Position numbers and translations under genes: made by a program | Origin: Owenia fusiformis | Taxonomy: Eukaryota; Annelida; Polychaeta; Sabellida; Oweniidae | NCBI GenBank assembly: GCA_903813345.2 | Contig: CAIIXF020000005.1 | Coordinates: forward strand, 17,177,375 to 17,241,374 | DNA length: 64,000 nucleotides | Reading direction: 5' to 3' | Notes under the pieces: generated by a model | Told to the model about the DNA's origin: nothing | Databases searched by the model: none | Seen by the model: the letters and a program-made list of their open reading frames with translations, nothing else | Shown here: positions 1 to 12,100 of the stretch, piece by piece | How positions within the stretch are numbered: position 1 is the first letter of the stretch | How the letters are laid out: each line of letters starts with the position of its first letter

Positions 1-236
1 TCAAAACATGGAGTGAAGTTCTAAATATTTTCAACATGATTTAATGGTATACTAGTCTATACTGTAATCAAAGCAAAGTAATACCCTTTAATTATACCCT
101 TTTACAGCAGAGTGAATACATTTCAAGTGGATTGAATCAAAATGTGGGCCAGAATTTGAACTTTACTACAATAGCACCACCTATAACCACACTATAAAGA
201 CACAATAACCGCTATAGCTTCATTGAGAGTCATATT

Positions 237-242
237 TTTATT
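237..242 (-). terminator. TPRKB polyadenylation signal
   Basis: AATAAA on the minus strand about 200 bp past the TPRKB stop, the nearest canonical signal. The 3' UTR (about 210-441) shows no other feature. Poly(A) use is inferred. Confidence 0.5.
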
Positions 243-441
243 ATTTTTTACTGAATACGAATATTATAGGAAGAGGCAGATAGACTCAAATGCATGGAAA
301 AGGAGAAGAAAATTAAAAATACTTATACAGTATGAACGCAGTATCCAGTCCCATAAATAGTCATAAATGTCTAAGTCTATGATCCGTTGAACCTGCATCA
401 AATTACTACTTAATAGTAGTTTAATTGTGTGGAATGTGATG

Positions 442-546
442 CTAGGATTTCTTATCAAATGAAATAATGTTTTTAGTTGCCATTCTTGTAAGAACAGCAT
501 CTAGCAGTGTCCCTATATGAAGCTCTGGCTCTGTAACTTTGTATGT
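442..546 (-). CDS. TPRKB: TPRKB exon 4 (stop codon)
   Basis: 34 codons plus TAG (442-444) after the acceptor ctgttttcag. The conserved C-terminal helix IGTLLDAVLTRMATKN is the strongest family signature in this gene. Confidence 0.92.
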   Translation of the reverse strand, partial: TYKVTEPELHIGTLLDAVLTRMATKNIISFDKKS

Positions 547-2859
547 CTGAAAACAGAATGAAAGATTGAATGTTAAAAATGTTAGTAAATTATGAGAAGC
601 AAGTATCCTTTGCAAAGTGATGATAAAAAGAATGAAAGAATGAAATATGTTCATAATTCACAATACCATGATAGATTCATAGAATATTGTTCATTTTATG
701 AGAAGCAATAGTATCCTATGCAAAGAGATGATAAACAGAGGAAAATCTAGGTAAACATCTCTTGAATTTGAGGGTAACACATAAATATGTATTAACTTTG
801 TTGTTTTTACGAGATTGAATGTGATTTTAACCCTAAAGGAATTAATAATTATGATACCTCGTCTTGAAAAGGAATATTCAATAAGCCATTCAAGGTTACC
901 TTTTTAATTGAAGTTTCATTAGTATAATTTGATATTTCATCGATGTCTATTCTGGTGCCATCTATTGGAGCCAATATGCCATCTATATCTACATCTCTTT
1001 CATGTATCACCACAGCAACTAATTCAGAATCGTTGTCTTGAATACCAAATGTTTTGAAACTGTTAGTAATCTGAAATGGCAACATCATTGTTTCTAGTTA
1101 TCTAATATCATAGTGACTTTTTACAGAAAATGATGGAGTTCCTGCACCCCCAATCCATACCCTGAAATCATTGTGCACTTTGGTACTGTACGAGGGTTGA
1201 TCCAAAAGTTCCGAACCATATAACATGAAGCAACTGTGTACTGTAAATAAAATAGGGATATGATGTGATAAAAAGTAGTACACCTTTGGCCATTATGTTA
1301 GATTTTGAAATGAGGCAAGTTTTTGAGACACCATTCAGGGACAAATCTATGAAATTTCATGTACAAAGAGACATTAAACTGTATTATGTGCAAAAATACC
1401 GTTTAATGAACTCAACAAGATAACAGACAAAGAGCATAAATGATTCTAGGATGTGAGGACTAACATTTTTGAGGCATTGGAACTTTTTTATTGTTGAAAT
1501 TTTTGCGGCTTACAAGTACCTGTTTGGTAGGTGAAAGGCTGTACAGGACTTCAGAGTGGACATTCCTAGTGATCTTTTTATTACAAGAATGGAGATGCAC
1601 TGCTATATTGGCTGCAGATAACAGCTGAGTCTTGTCAATAATCTACAAACAAAAAATAGTTCAATTTGAGAAACTGTTCAGATATTGACATTCTGTGATC
1701 TGGCTTTTTTAAACCAAATGGATATTTGAATTACCAAATTTTAACAAAAAATGTCAGAACTATAGGATATAGTCTACAATACAGTCAGTGTTAATTCCTT
1801 TGATAATTTTGACCCTGGAAAATAAGAAATTGATATAATATTCACAACATGTCTATTTACTAGTGATGTGATTGGTCCTTTCACACCCTAGGTTGCACAG
1901 TGAAAATGTTGTTCTCAGGAAAGAAGGAAAAAAACCTTTCTTTGTCAATTTTAAGATCTTTAAATTTTAGTTTGTAGTTTTTCAACACTATTTGTTTACC
2001 GCAGCTCAATTTAAAGGCCAGTTTTATTCAATGCATTATTTCAGGTCATAGTATGTATCAATAAGCAGACAAATGAGAGTTTGGGTAGTATACGAAATCA
2101 ATGAAGTTACATCTAGCTGTAAGCTAGAGACTCGAGTAATGATCGGGGGTTAGGTTCAGCGGGACCAGAGTGCCTTCAAAGATGTGAGGTCCTAATAACA
2201 GACGCTCAAGGTGAATTGATTGTTAATTTTTGTTTTTCTTCCCAGTTCGAATGGGAGATCTACTAAGACACATAGATCTAATTTTTTCATTTCCTGTACA
2301 AGCTAGATATTCAGTCATTGTTCAATAGACTCGCAAAATTAGTTTTGTTGCAAATGACTAGATATTGGACAACAATAAAAGGGGGTTAGTTAGCATTACA
2401 CAACTCAATGACGGAGATATGAGCAATTATAGTAGAGGCTTAGATTTCCCAAGATAAGAGCCAGTCTTTTTTCTAAGTAATACATAGTGTGAGTGGGAGG
2501 GGGATATGAAGCAATCCAAGATATACAAATGTCATTTATGTACAATAGGAAAATATATTTCCATATATCATTGCACAATGATCTTTTGATTTCCTATTTT
2601 TTAGGTTTTACTGAAGAAATAAAACAATGAAATGGGCTGTAGCATATTAGATATCTATTATCACCCACGAGCAAATATAAAAAGTTTTTCTTTCACATAT
2701 TTTTCCATTTTTCCATACCTGGCTTGGTTTTATTAATGCTGCTTCAACTGCACCATCCATTATCATATTTCGCAATTGTTTACTATTCTCTACATCTTTA
2801 TATAGGGCTATTGCTACTCGAAATTCAGTGTGAAATGGGAAATTCTCTTGAAAGTACAT
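442..2859 (-). CDS. TPRKB: TPRKB / Cgi121 homologue (KEOPS complex subunit), 4 exons
   Basis: Four exons read on the minus strand (2719-2859, 1520-1642, 858-1070, 442-546), all joined in phase 0, give 193 aa; human TPRKB is 175 aa. The protein follows the vertebrate protein block by block: an N-terminal FRVAIALYKDVENSKQLR segment, then AANIAVHLHS, then SFKTFGIQDND, then a C-terminal IGTLLDAVLTRMATKNI. From family knowledge, TPRKB/Cgi121 binds the kinase-ATPase PRPK/TP53RK (Bud32) in the KEOPS complex and helps bind tRNA for N6-threonylcarbamoyl-adenosine (t6A37) synthesis in cytosol and nucleus. The start at 2859 is the first ATG and fits the family N-terminus. The gene is divergent to EEA1, 265 bp from its start codon. 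All junctions are GT-AG. The C-terminus carries about ten extra residues (SFDKKS at the end). Family identity is near certain; exon limits are read by eye. Confidence 0.93.
858..1070 (-). CDS. TPRKB: TPRKB exon 3
   Basis: 71 codons after a ccatttcag acceptor, ending ...FQDE before donor gtatca. It encodes SFKTFGIQDNDSELVAVVI, the central Cgi121 strand region. Phase 0 on both sides. Confidence 0.9.
1186..1250. mobile_element. Mariner-type end, relic, in TPRKB intron 2
   Basis: A TACGAGGGTTGATCCAAAAG stretch resembles the inverted end of mariner elements and the intact end at 41092 (CGAGGGTTGTCCCAGAAG). No partner end or transposase reading frame is visible nearby, so this is a decayed fragment. 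Confidence 0.45.
1520..1642 (-). CDS. TPRKB: TPRKB exon 2
   Basis: 41 codons between a tag acceptor and donor gtactt. It encodes the helix AANIAVHLHS and the EVLYSLSPTKQ segment, matching the vertebrate AANKAVHLY and IIFNLSP positions. Phase 0 on both sides. Confidence 0.9.
1643..2718 (-). other. TPRKB intron 1, no recognised content
   Basis: About 1.1 kb of AT-rich intron. I see no exon, RNA gene or clear repeat in it. Confidence 0.6.
2719..2859 (-). CDS. TPRKB: TPRKB exon 1 (start codon)
   Basis: 47 codons from ATG at 2857-2859 to IKPSQ, followed by donor gtatgg. It contains the FRVAIALYKDV strand and the DGAVEAALIKP segment typical of the family. Phase 0 at the 3' end. Confidence 0.92.
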
Positions 2860-3124
2860 TTTTATTTTGGAGCATGTAGGTCAATGGCAAACTCGTTTAT
2901 TAAAAATCGAAAATACACAATTCGGGAAAAATATAAAATCTGTGTTGAATAAATCAATATTAAATTTAATCAAAAAATAAAATTTTTATAGGAAAGAAAT
3001 AATATTTTTACATCACCACTTTAATTACTGCTGTTATTTATATTTAGACTTAGTATCGATTCCCATATTTAGTTGAAATTTAGTGATACTCAAACCGGAA
3101 GTTGGAGCCGCCAGAAAAATAAAA
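2860..3124. promoter_or_regulatory. Bidirectional TPRKB/EEA1 promoter with ETS site
   Basis: Only 265 bp separate the two divergent ATGs. An ETS/GABP-type CCGGAAGT sits at 3095-3102, next to a short GC-rich stretch (GGAGCCGCCAG), close upstream of the EEA1 ATG. The TPRKB side is AT-rich. There is no good TATA box. ETS sites and lack of TATA are common in bidirectional promoters of housekeeping genes; joint regulation of the two genes is inferred. Confidence 0.7.
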
Positions 3125-3163
3125 ATGTTCAAGAAATTGCTCGGAGGAAAAGGTGGAAATAAG
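3125..3163 (+). CDS. EEA1: EEA1 exon 1 (start codon)
   Basis: Residues 1-13, [13 protein letters not shown], from the first ATG after the promoter (context AAAAATG) to donor gtacgt. A short basic, glycine-rich start. Phase 0. Confidence 0.85.
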
Positions 3164-6100
3164 GTACGTGTCCTTGTTTATTAGAAACTTGTCATAGTTT
3201 TAATCTTAACATGAATATACTCTCTGGTAATGGAATCATTATTTGCGACATTTTTGTTTCAGGGGGGAGAAAATCGGGGATCCCAAAGCCCGAATTCCAG
3301 CCCAAGCCAGGGAGGGGGCGGGGCAGGGGCAGTGCAGCAGGAAGGAGAGGTCAGTGAAATTTGTTACTAAAATTATTATGTGTCTGAGTGGTATATTTCC
3401 CATATCATTTTAAAAGAAATGTATAATGAGTGTGATGACGATTTTATTACATCGGACTAGATCTATAGATCCTAAAGTGCTCACCATAAATAAGTGACAC
3501 CTGGATTTTATATCACCATTTCTAGACCATGGTGATTTGAGACTTCATAATTTCCAATAACGTCTAGATACACATCCCTTAAGTTTTTTATATTCTATAT
3601 TTTGTATACACTCATCCACTGATGTATGGCCTCTTGAAAATTCTCTTTTTAACATGGGAAATCCTCACTTCGGCAAATCCAGGTTTCGTTTATTTATGAT
3701 GAGCACTGTAGAGTATGCATGGACCTGCACATATTTGCGCCAATGCGGCCGTCAACGACTATGACGAACTCTTCAATTGAGGTACATTACGTTAACTCCC
3801 TGTTGTTACCATTAACAACATGTACCTGTAAAATACTGATTGGGTGTTGAAATCTAAGTGAAAGACGGAAGAATGTGAGAATGTTCATTTATGTTATGTT
3901 TTTAAATCCAGATCCAAAGGTCCTTTTTCATACCTTAGATTTTAAACCTTATACAGTGTACATAACCTTATATAGCCAGGATCTTAAAACCTTAGATACG
4001 GAATTGAAGATTTTTTCCAGGGATTTCTGTGTCCGATGTGTATGAAATCTCTAGCATCCCCCGAAGCTTTGACATCTCATTTTGAAAAAGTGCACAGCAG
4101 TCCGGATGTTGCTTCAGACCCTTTAAGAGGGGGACCTGCACAACATCAGCAAATCAATCCCGTGCAGACCAGTACAGTGGGAGATCCACTTTCTAGAAAT
4201 GTTGATCCTCTTTCAAAGCAGGATTCCAAAGAAAAGGTACAAGATGTACCCTCAATATTGCACCTCTGCTGCCCTAGAATGAAACGCATGTATTGAATTC
4301 CACCTAACCTATATAATTATGCCCCTTTTTCTCTATTCTGAACACTTATTATAAGTACTGTATTTATCTTTATATATCAGCACCTAAATTCCATTCTACA
4401 TTATAATCTAGCTGTACTTCATGAGAGCCATGAGCTGCTTAAGACTCATTAAATGAAGTCCCATTTCAATCCTCTCGATTGCCATCTTAAAAGGATATTC
4501 CTTGCCAGACCACCTCTCTCCTAATATGGTAGCTATGGCCATATAGATACTTTCCATGATAAGCAAAACATGGACAATTGTTTTGATATAGTCAATATTG
4601 GTTACTAAAAAGGTTATAACAGGTGAGAGAGAGTAGATGACATCACTTTATGAATGAAATCTTAAAAGATGGCAGCTTATTGGAAATGAGTACTACAATT
4701 TTAACTGACCAGTTTGACCATATCAAAACATTTCCCTGTGTTTTGCTAAATAGATAGTATATGATAACAGCTACCATATCAGGAGAGATATAGTCTTGGA
4801 AGGAATGTCCCTTTAAGCTAAAGATCCATCCTTGCAATAATGCCATCTATGAGTGCAACTGCATACTAAAGGCTCTTAGAAATGAACTGCAGTAATATCT
4901 ATTATTGCTTTCTACTGGGATTAATAATTAAAATGATATGAAACAAGTTTGTAGAATCTGTATATCTAAACATGGTATCTATAATCAGAACATGTCTAAA
5001 TATGAACCCATTTTTCAGTCACATATGAGTTAAGCCACCTAATGGTGTAACTTGTAACTACTTACTGGCATCTCGGTTATTCTAAATATTTCATTGAAAC
5101 ATTTTATGGTAATTGCAGGGATTTCTGTGTCCCATGTGTATGAGTTCCTTCCCCAACCCTGATGCACTCCAAACCCACTTTGATATTGCACACAGTGAAC
5201 CTGATCCTTCCCAGCAGGAGGTGAGTCACAACATAGGAGGTTCCATCCCATAATGCAATATTCAGTGTTAAGATATTCACATTAGATTGATGCTAACATA
5301 GTTAATGTAATATAAGTGGTGTTAAGTCTATTGTAAAACAAATTTCTCAACTTGTGATTATCAAGCTCTAGTTTGAAGCATCTTTTAAAGTTTAAACTTT
5401 GTTTAAAATATTTTATGGCTATGTTCATCTTGCCAGTCACAACCTCATAAAACATAATGACTCTATTGTTTGTTACCTTATGTAACATTATTATCTGTGT
5501 TTAGCAATCACTCTCGCAAACCAAGTTAAATATTTTAGCTATCGGTCATAAAACCACAGGTGTAGCACTGAAAGGACAACATCTATTCTTTGATCGATGA
5601 TACTACACCAAGTTCAAAGGAAGCAAGTCATGACCAGTGTCGAAAAAACATGGGATGGAATCACAAATTGTTTTGTAAACAAGCTGTTAGAAAATTGTGA
5701 AATTGATTATCAGAATATCAACATTTATGATTAAGTTGCTGTCGAGAGTAATGTCGTTAACTGGAGGATACAACATTTTATGGGGTCGTGACTGGCAAAA
5801 CGAACACATACTTAGTGAATGCATTTAACTTGTGAAAGTTGCTACTTTTTATTTATTTCATCAAATAAAATATATGATTATCACTTTACAAACTGTACAC
5901 ACAAAACTATGCACAGATTAAGAAACAAAATGCCATCGATTTAGTGGCACAGAGGCTTCACATTAACACCATCATACACTTTTACATACTTTTATTTCCA
6001 CAGGGGTTTGTTTGTCCTACATGTCATGCTCCATTCCAATCTCCAGAGGAACTCCAGGCCCATTATGACAAAGAGCACAACACATCAACTGAGAATAGGT

Positions 6101-9100
6101 AACATGCCATATAAGAGATAGGCTAAAACCAATCAGAATGCAGTATATTTGTTTCATTTCCTCAATAAGTCAGCCATTTTTAAAAATGAAGGCTGTTTTT
6201 TTTTATTATAATTGTTTCATCTTGAAAGCTTGAAAAGAAATGGAGTGATTTTGTTGATATTTTATGTGTTAGTACATGCAGGAATGAAACATTATCTTTG
6301 GCCTTTGCTGTTACCTAGTTCTTATTTCATCCTTTAATAACCTAAAGCATCAAGGGATTTTCATGAAATAAAGTCAGAACTCTTGGAATGTAAATAATAA
6401 TGTTTTGGCTGATGTCAAAAGCAAAATAATTGTCAATTTCCAAAAAAGGTACATTCAACTGATCTCTATCTTTTGTTGTTTCTTAAATGCTGCAGAGGAG
6501 GGGATGTGTTGATGCTAAGACAAGAAATAGATGACCTCAAGAAGTCTCTACAAGAGGAGAAGTGGTACTCTCTTGAACTGAAGAAGGAGGTAGACAAACT
6601 CACCAAGGCTGTTGGCAGTGAAACTCCTTTACAGGTAACATTTTGACACACCTCAGAGGTAACATTTTGACACTTGACTGGTAACATTTTTACACTCAAC
6701 AGGTAACATTTTGACACTCAACAGATAACATTTTTACACTCAACAGGTGACATTTTGACACTCAACAGATAACATTTTTACACTCAACAGGTGACATTTT
6801 TGCACTCAACAGGTAACATTTTTACACTCAACATGTAACATCTTTACACTCAACAGGTAACATTTTGACACTCAACAGGTAACATTTTTATACTCAAGAA
6901 GTAACACCTTACAGGTTACATCTTACATACTCTTACATGATTTCAGCCTTTTTGTGAACTCAAGTACAGTGTACAAGTAACATATGTCACACTCACTAGT
7001 AATCAGGATATGGTGTGAATGGGACATTTCTGGTGTTTCTTGGTATGAAAAATAATTTTACTACCAACTAACATCAAGTCACACCACAAACCTGGTGTGA
7101 CTTGGTGTGAAAGGATTAAGAGATTAAACCCCTGCTGTCTAACACTGAGCCACACCATACCACTGGTGTGAGATGGTATGCAAATTGAATTGAATCCCTT
7201 TGCTCTCTACAAGCCAAAATCCACACCAAGTCACACTGAAAGGATGGTGTTACTTGGTAGAAAAATATAAAACTTGATTTTCAAAGCTCTTGATTACTAT
7301 TTACAATTTACTTTGATCTTATGATTGCATTTTTCTTAAGAAAGGTCCATGTGCAGTATGGCAAATGATTTTAGACAGTCATATCTTTCAACATAAGTAC
7401 CTCCTGGGTATAAATACAGTGGTTTTTATTAAAACAATATGTTTTCTTTAAAGTGAGGTCCCCATGATAGTAAAATATCGATCCAACTCTCTGAAAAATT
7501 ATGGATTACCTTGTCACTTTTTTAAAAATGTAAGGCTTATTTTCTAAAAAGAGGATCTTATTTTTCTCAATTTAAATATATCAAAAGTTTCTTCTACACT
7601 ATATTGATAATTTCTGAAAAGGGGATGTGTATTGAAATGCGATAAAGGTAAAAACCACATATCCCATGTTATTTTCCCATAGGGAAAACTTGTGCTATCC
7701 ATTGTTTTCAGCATGATTTTGGTCATTGAAAATTACCAATTTCAACTCAACTATACTTGTGTCATTTTGAGAAGTTCACAGGTTTGAATATTTTTTTTAA
7801 TTTTGAATATATTTTATTTCAGGACAAGGCAGAGTTTGAGATGCACAAACACCAACTTAGAGCATCAGAGGAAAGCAGGACATTATGTGAGTTGACATAC
7901 TAGTATTTACTCCTTATCACTTATTGTAATTTAAAATAATTGAAAACTTAAGTTTAGGGAGTACCTCTTTGATGGTATAGTTGAATGCAAGAGAAATCAC
8001 AAATAAATCTTCAAGTTATTACCAACTATTCCCACTCTAGTTGTATTAACTGAATTCATGCTAAATTACTAAATCATAGAGTACATTTGTTTGGAAACTT
8101 TGAGGTTATATGAAAAATGCAAAAAGTTTCATATTTTTCCAGTGGCCTCTGAATGTATACTGCTACAGCAACAGTTGAAGGAAGCCACAGATCAACTGGC
8201 TGAATTCAAAGTTAACAAGGAGAAGATTGAACTGAAGGCTGGACAACTGGTGAGGAATCTTATTGAAATGTACAGGATGTGCAAATAAAAATGGGACACT
8301 CACATATATTCTATTTAAAAGAGCAGATATATGTGAACCAAATGTCCTGTAAATTAGGGAGTATAAAGTTTGAACATTTCCTTTTTTCATTATTTTTTCT
8401 ATAAGCAAGACTTGTGACTAATTACCTCAAATAGCATATTTTATCTGTGTAATCCTAAGTACTTCTAAGAATAATACAAATTGTCCCATTTTTTGCCTAC
8501 CCTATATATTAGGAATTAAATTCATTAATATAAAGTTTAGCTTAAACTTGTTCACTTTTGGAGAATTTTATTACAAGTCTTGTACACAAGGGAGGTATTG
8601 ACTTTCACAAAAAATTTGTAGCATTCATTTGTACACAAAGGTCCTCAGACTTAATTTGACTTAATTCGAGTCAAGCCACATACCAGAGAGTGAACCTTAC
8701 AAAATATTTGTAAATTTCAACTACATACATTCCTGGTCATTATGCAACATGAAAATGAAAAAAGAAATCCCAAACAATTGAAAAAATTGCAAAATCATTT
8801 TAATCCATTTAATTTGTGAATTATGTGAATATCTTCTTATTCGTTAACCACAGGCAGCTGATATAGTATCGTCAAAGTCACGGGCGGATGAAGCAGAAAG
8901 CCAAAAGGTGGCATTAGAAGACCACATACAAACTTTGAAGGTACCCAAATGTTTCTTAAGTATCTCCTTCGAGGTATCAAAATATTCTAATGGTCTTTGA
9001 CATTCTGGATAGATTTTGATTTGTCATGCTTTCTGACTCCAACTATTTGGTTAATGAAAACTGCAGGCAAAACATATTTTCAGCTCTAGTGTAGATTAAG

Positions 9101-12100
9101 AATCAACCCTTGCTGTCTGTTTATTTACATTGCCCTCTATTTATTTAAGCAACAACTTGTTGAGAAATCCAACCTAATTAATGGTCTAGAGACACAGTTG
9201 TCCCAAAGGCCATCAGAAGATGACGTCAAAGTTCTTAAAGAAGAATTAGTTCAGGTAAGGTTTAAGTGCAATTCGCAAGAAAATAATTTTGATTACATTC
9301 TTTATACTGTCCTAGAGATACATGTAATGGTGGTCTGGTTGTGGACGGGAAAAATCAGTCTTCTTACTTTTCTTGGGATTTTGCTCCCACACTAATTGTA
9401 ATTACTACATTTTATAACGAGAATGTATGACTTATGCTTTTCTTAGAATTTTGCTTCCACATTATTTATAGAAAACTCTACATTTTATGACTACACCTGT
9501 ACTGTTGTAGGTCCAGACACTCATGGATAAGAGTAGTCAAGAGGGAGAACATGAAAAGGAAAAATTAGTAATAGAACTGAAAGAACTGAAAGAGAAACAT
9601 GACAAGTAAGATGTGCTTCTATTTTATTATATTCTAATCATTTTTTATTTAATAAATAAATTAATATAAATATAAAAATCAATTGTGAATTTATTTATTT
9701 ATGATGCCTGTATAAAATGGCAGTTGGTGAAATTTTGCATGGCTTGCTTGAATTGTTATGAGCTATTGTGTATTTCTAAGATTACATGTGCGTTAGAGAA
9801 AGGCACTTCATAGGCACAAGCTAAGGTCACTGAGGACAGTATCCAATGAATTTTACAACAGTAAAGGTCATTATTCCTGTATGATTAGAAATGGGTATAC
9901 TTGGGCCTGAGAAGTTGATATTCGACATTGTTTCTTTTCACATTTGATAATACTTTGGCATAGTTGGGGTATATTTTCCTTATTACTGGTGTACATTTAG
10001 ATGCTTTCATTTTCCTGGTTCTGTTACAATATTTGGTCCTGTCCCTTTTGTACTTATGCATACATATCATAAGAAATTGGCTTCTGAAGTTCTGATAGAA
10101 TTTTGTGTCTCATCCCAAGATCTGGCCATCGAGGGAGACATATGCACGCCCAAACATGGCTAACTTCTAAAACTGCTGAGGGTGAAACAATATGTACTTA
10201 AAATAACTTTGAGTGACATTATCTTCACATATTCTAGATCTGAGGCAAGTGTGAGAGAACTTAAAGCTGAGCTAGCTACAAGACCCAAAGCAGAGCAACT
10301 ACAGAGGTATGGGCTAATGATAAATATTACAATAATGCATTGTTTCATTGTTCTGTCTAGAATTGGTCCTATGAAGCTGTTTGTGATGTTATGTTTTTCA
10401 AAAAGACGTTTGAAACCAATCATATAATGAAAAAAACAATCAGAAACTGTTATAGCATTATCCATGCAATTTGTTGTTATTAGTTTTAAGGAAACTTTTT
10501 AAATTTTTCCTCAAATTCAGTCTACTACTAGGATCATTCTAGTTTAGTTTCCTGTTTATTTTTGCATGAATTTTATTTGAATTGTTTTAGTTTACAATCT
10601 GAGCTGTCGGAGAAGTCGTCTGGTTCTGAACAACTAGCGCACTCTATACAAGATCGAGACACTAAGATTGCGACTCTTACTCAGGAGAATATTAACCTCA
10701 AGTCACAATCTGAAAAAGTTAGTGCTTTTATTCTGGAATGTTTTGTTATGTAGGCCCATTATCAATATTTTGGAGTCTTGATGAAATCTGAAAGTTACGA
10801 TATCATACTATTTTTATTATTCTTGTTCAGTAAGAAATGAGGCAGAATCATATCCCATGGAGAATATGCCTTGTACATCGTCTCCTAAGACGGTACTTAT
10901 AGCTTAAACTCATAGCATTTTTTCACACTTACAAACCAACAAGGTTTATCATTCGTTGAATAGCTAGCATTTAATTTAATGTGTTATGTGATAAAATAAT
11001 CATGATAACACATAATCAATTAATTGTAATCAAAATGAAAAATTGAGCATGCAGATGTACATATTGTGCAATGTTGGTAACAACAAAGATGGACTGGCAT
11101 TCATTTGTTGTTGATGTCATTTGTTGTTGATGTCTGTTACAATTGGTTACATATTTTGTAATTGCATCCCAATGGTGACATTGAACTTCTTGATTGTTTT
11201 GGCATTTTAGGTTGAGAGAGAAAATAAAGAAATGGTGGAGCAACTCCAGGATAAATCTCTAGAAATAGGAAAACTTCAGAAAGACTTAGAAAATAAACAA
11301 ACAGAGTTAAAAAATAAAATCAACGAACTTGATAAACAGACTCTCGACAATAAAGACAAATTGAGAGAAATTGAAAGTGTCAAGTTGGAATTGGAAAACA
11401 TTAAAAAGGATTCTGATAAAAAGACTGGGGAACTAGAGGAAAAGATTGTCACTATAACAAGCCTTGAACAAGTTGTCAAAGAAAAAGATGCCAATATTGA
11501 TCAAGTAAAGGGTGAACTGGCTAAAGTAAGTGATATTATAATTTTGTATCACAAGGTAATTTATTTTTGGCTCACATGGTGTACATGAAATCTCTTGAAA
11601 GTCCATGTGTTCCAAAAATCTATTTAATTACAATCATTATGTTTTGATAACATACTTAAAGTTTAATAGTTGATGACCAGCTTTCTTGTATCAATACATA
11701 TTCAACTTTTGGGGTTTTAATTGTTACTGTATGCAATTTATTCATTCATGATATGAAAGGCACATCAAGATATCTGTGGTGGTTGCTTCATTTCTTTACC
11801 TTAAGAATCAGTCATAAGATTTACATTATTTTGAACTTCCTATGTTAAAATCCCAATAGAGCAGTGATATGAATCTTATCTTAAATTCCATTGGTCAAAA
11901 GTGTTCAGATTAACAGGTGTTCACATTTTTCAAGGTTTCTTGAATATGAGAGTCAATTTCAGATAACAAAGGACAAGGTGCAATTATTGGCAAATATCCC
12001 TATGGTCAAAATGAATCATTCGTAGGTGTAACATGAAGAATAAAATGTCATATAATACTTTGGAAAATATTAAAGTGCTTGGACACACATAAGCTGAGAT

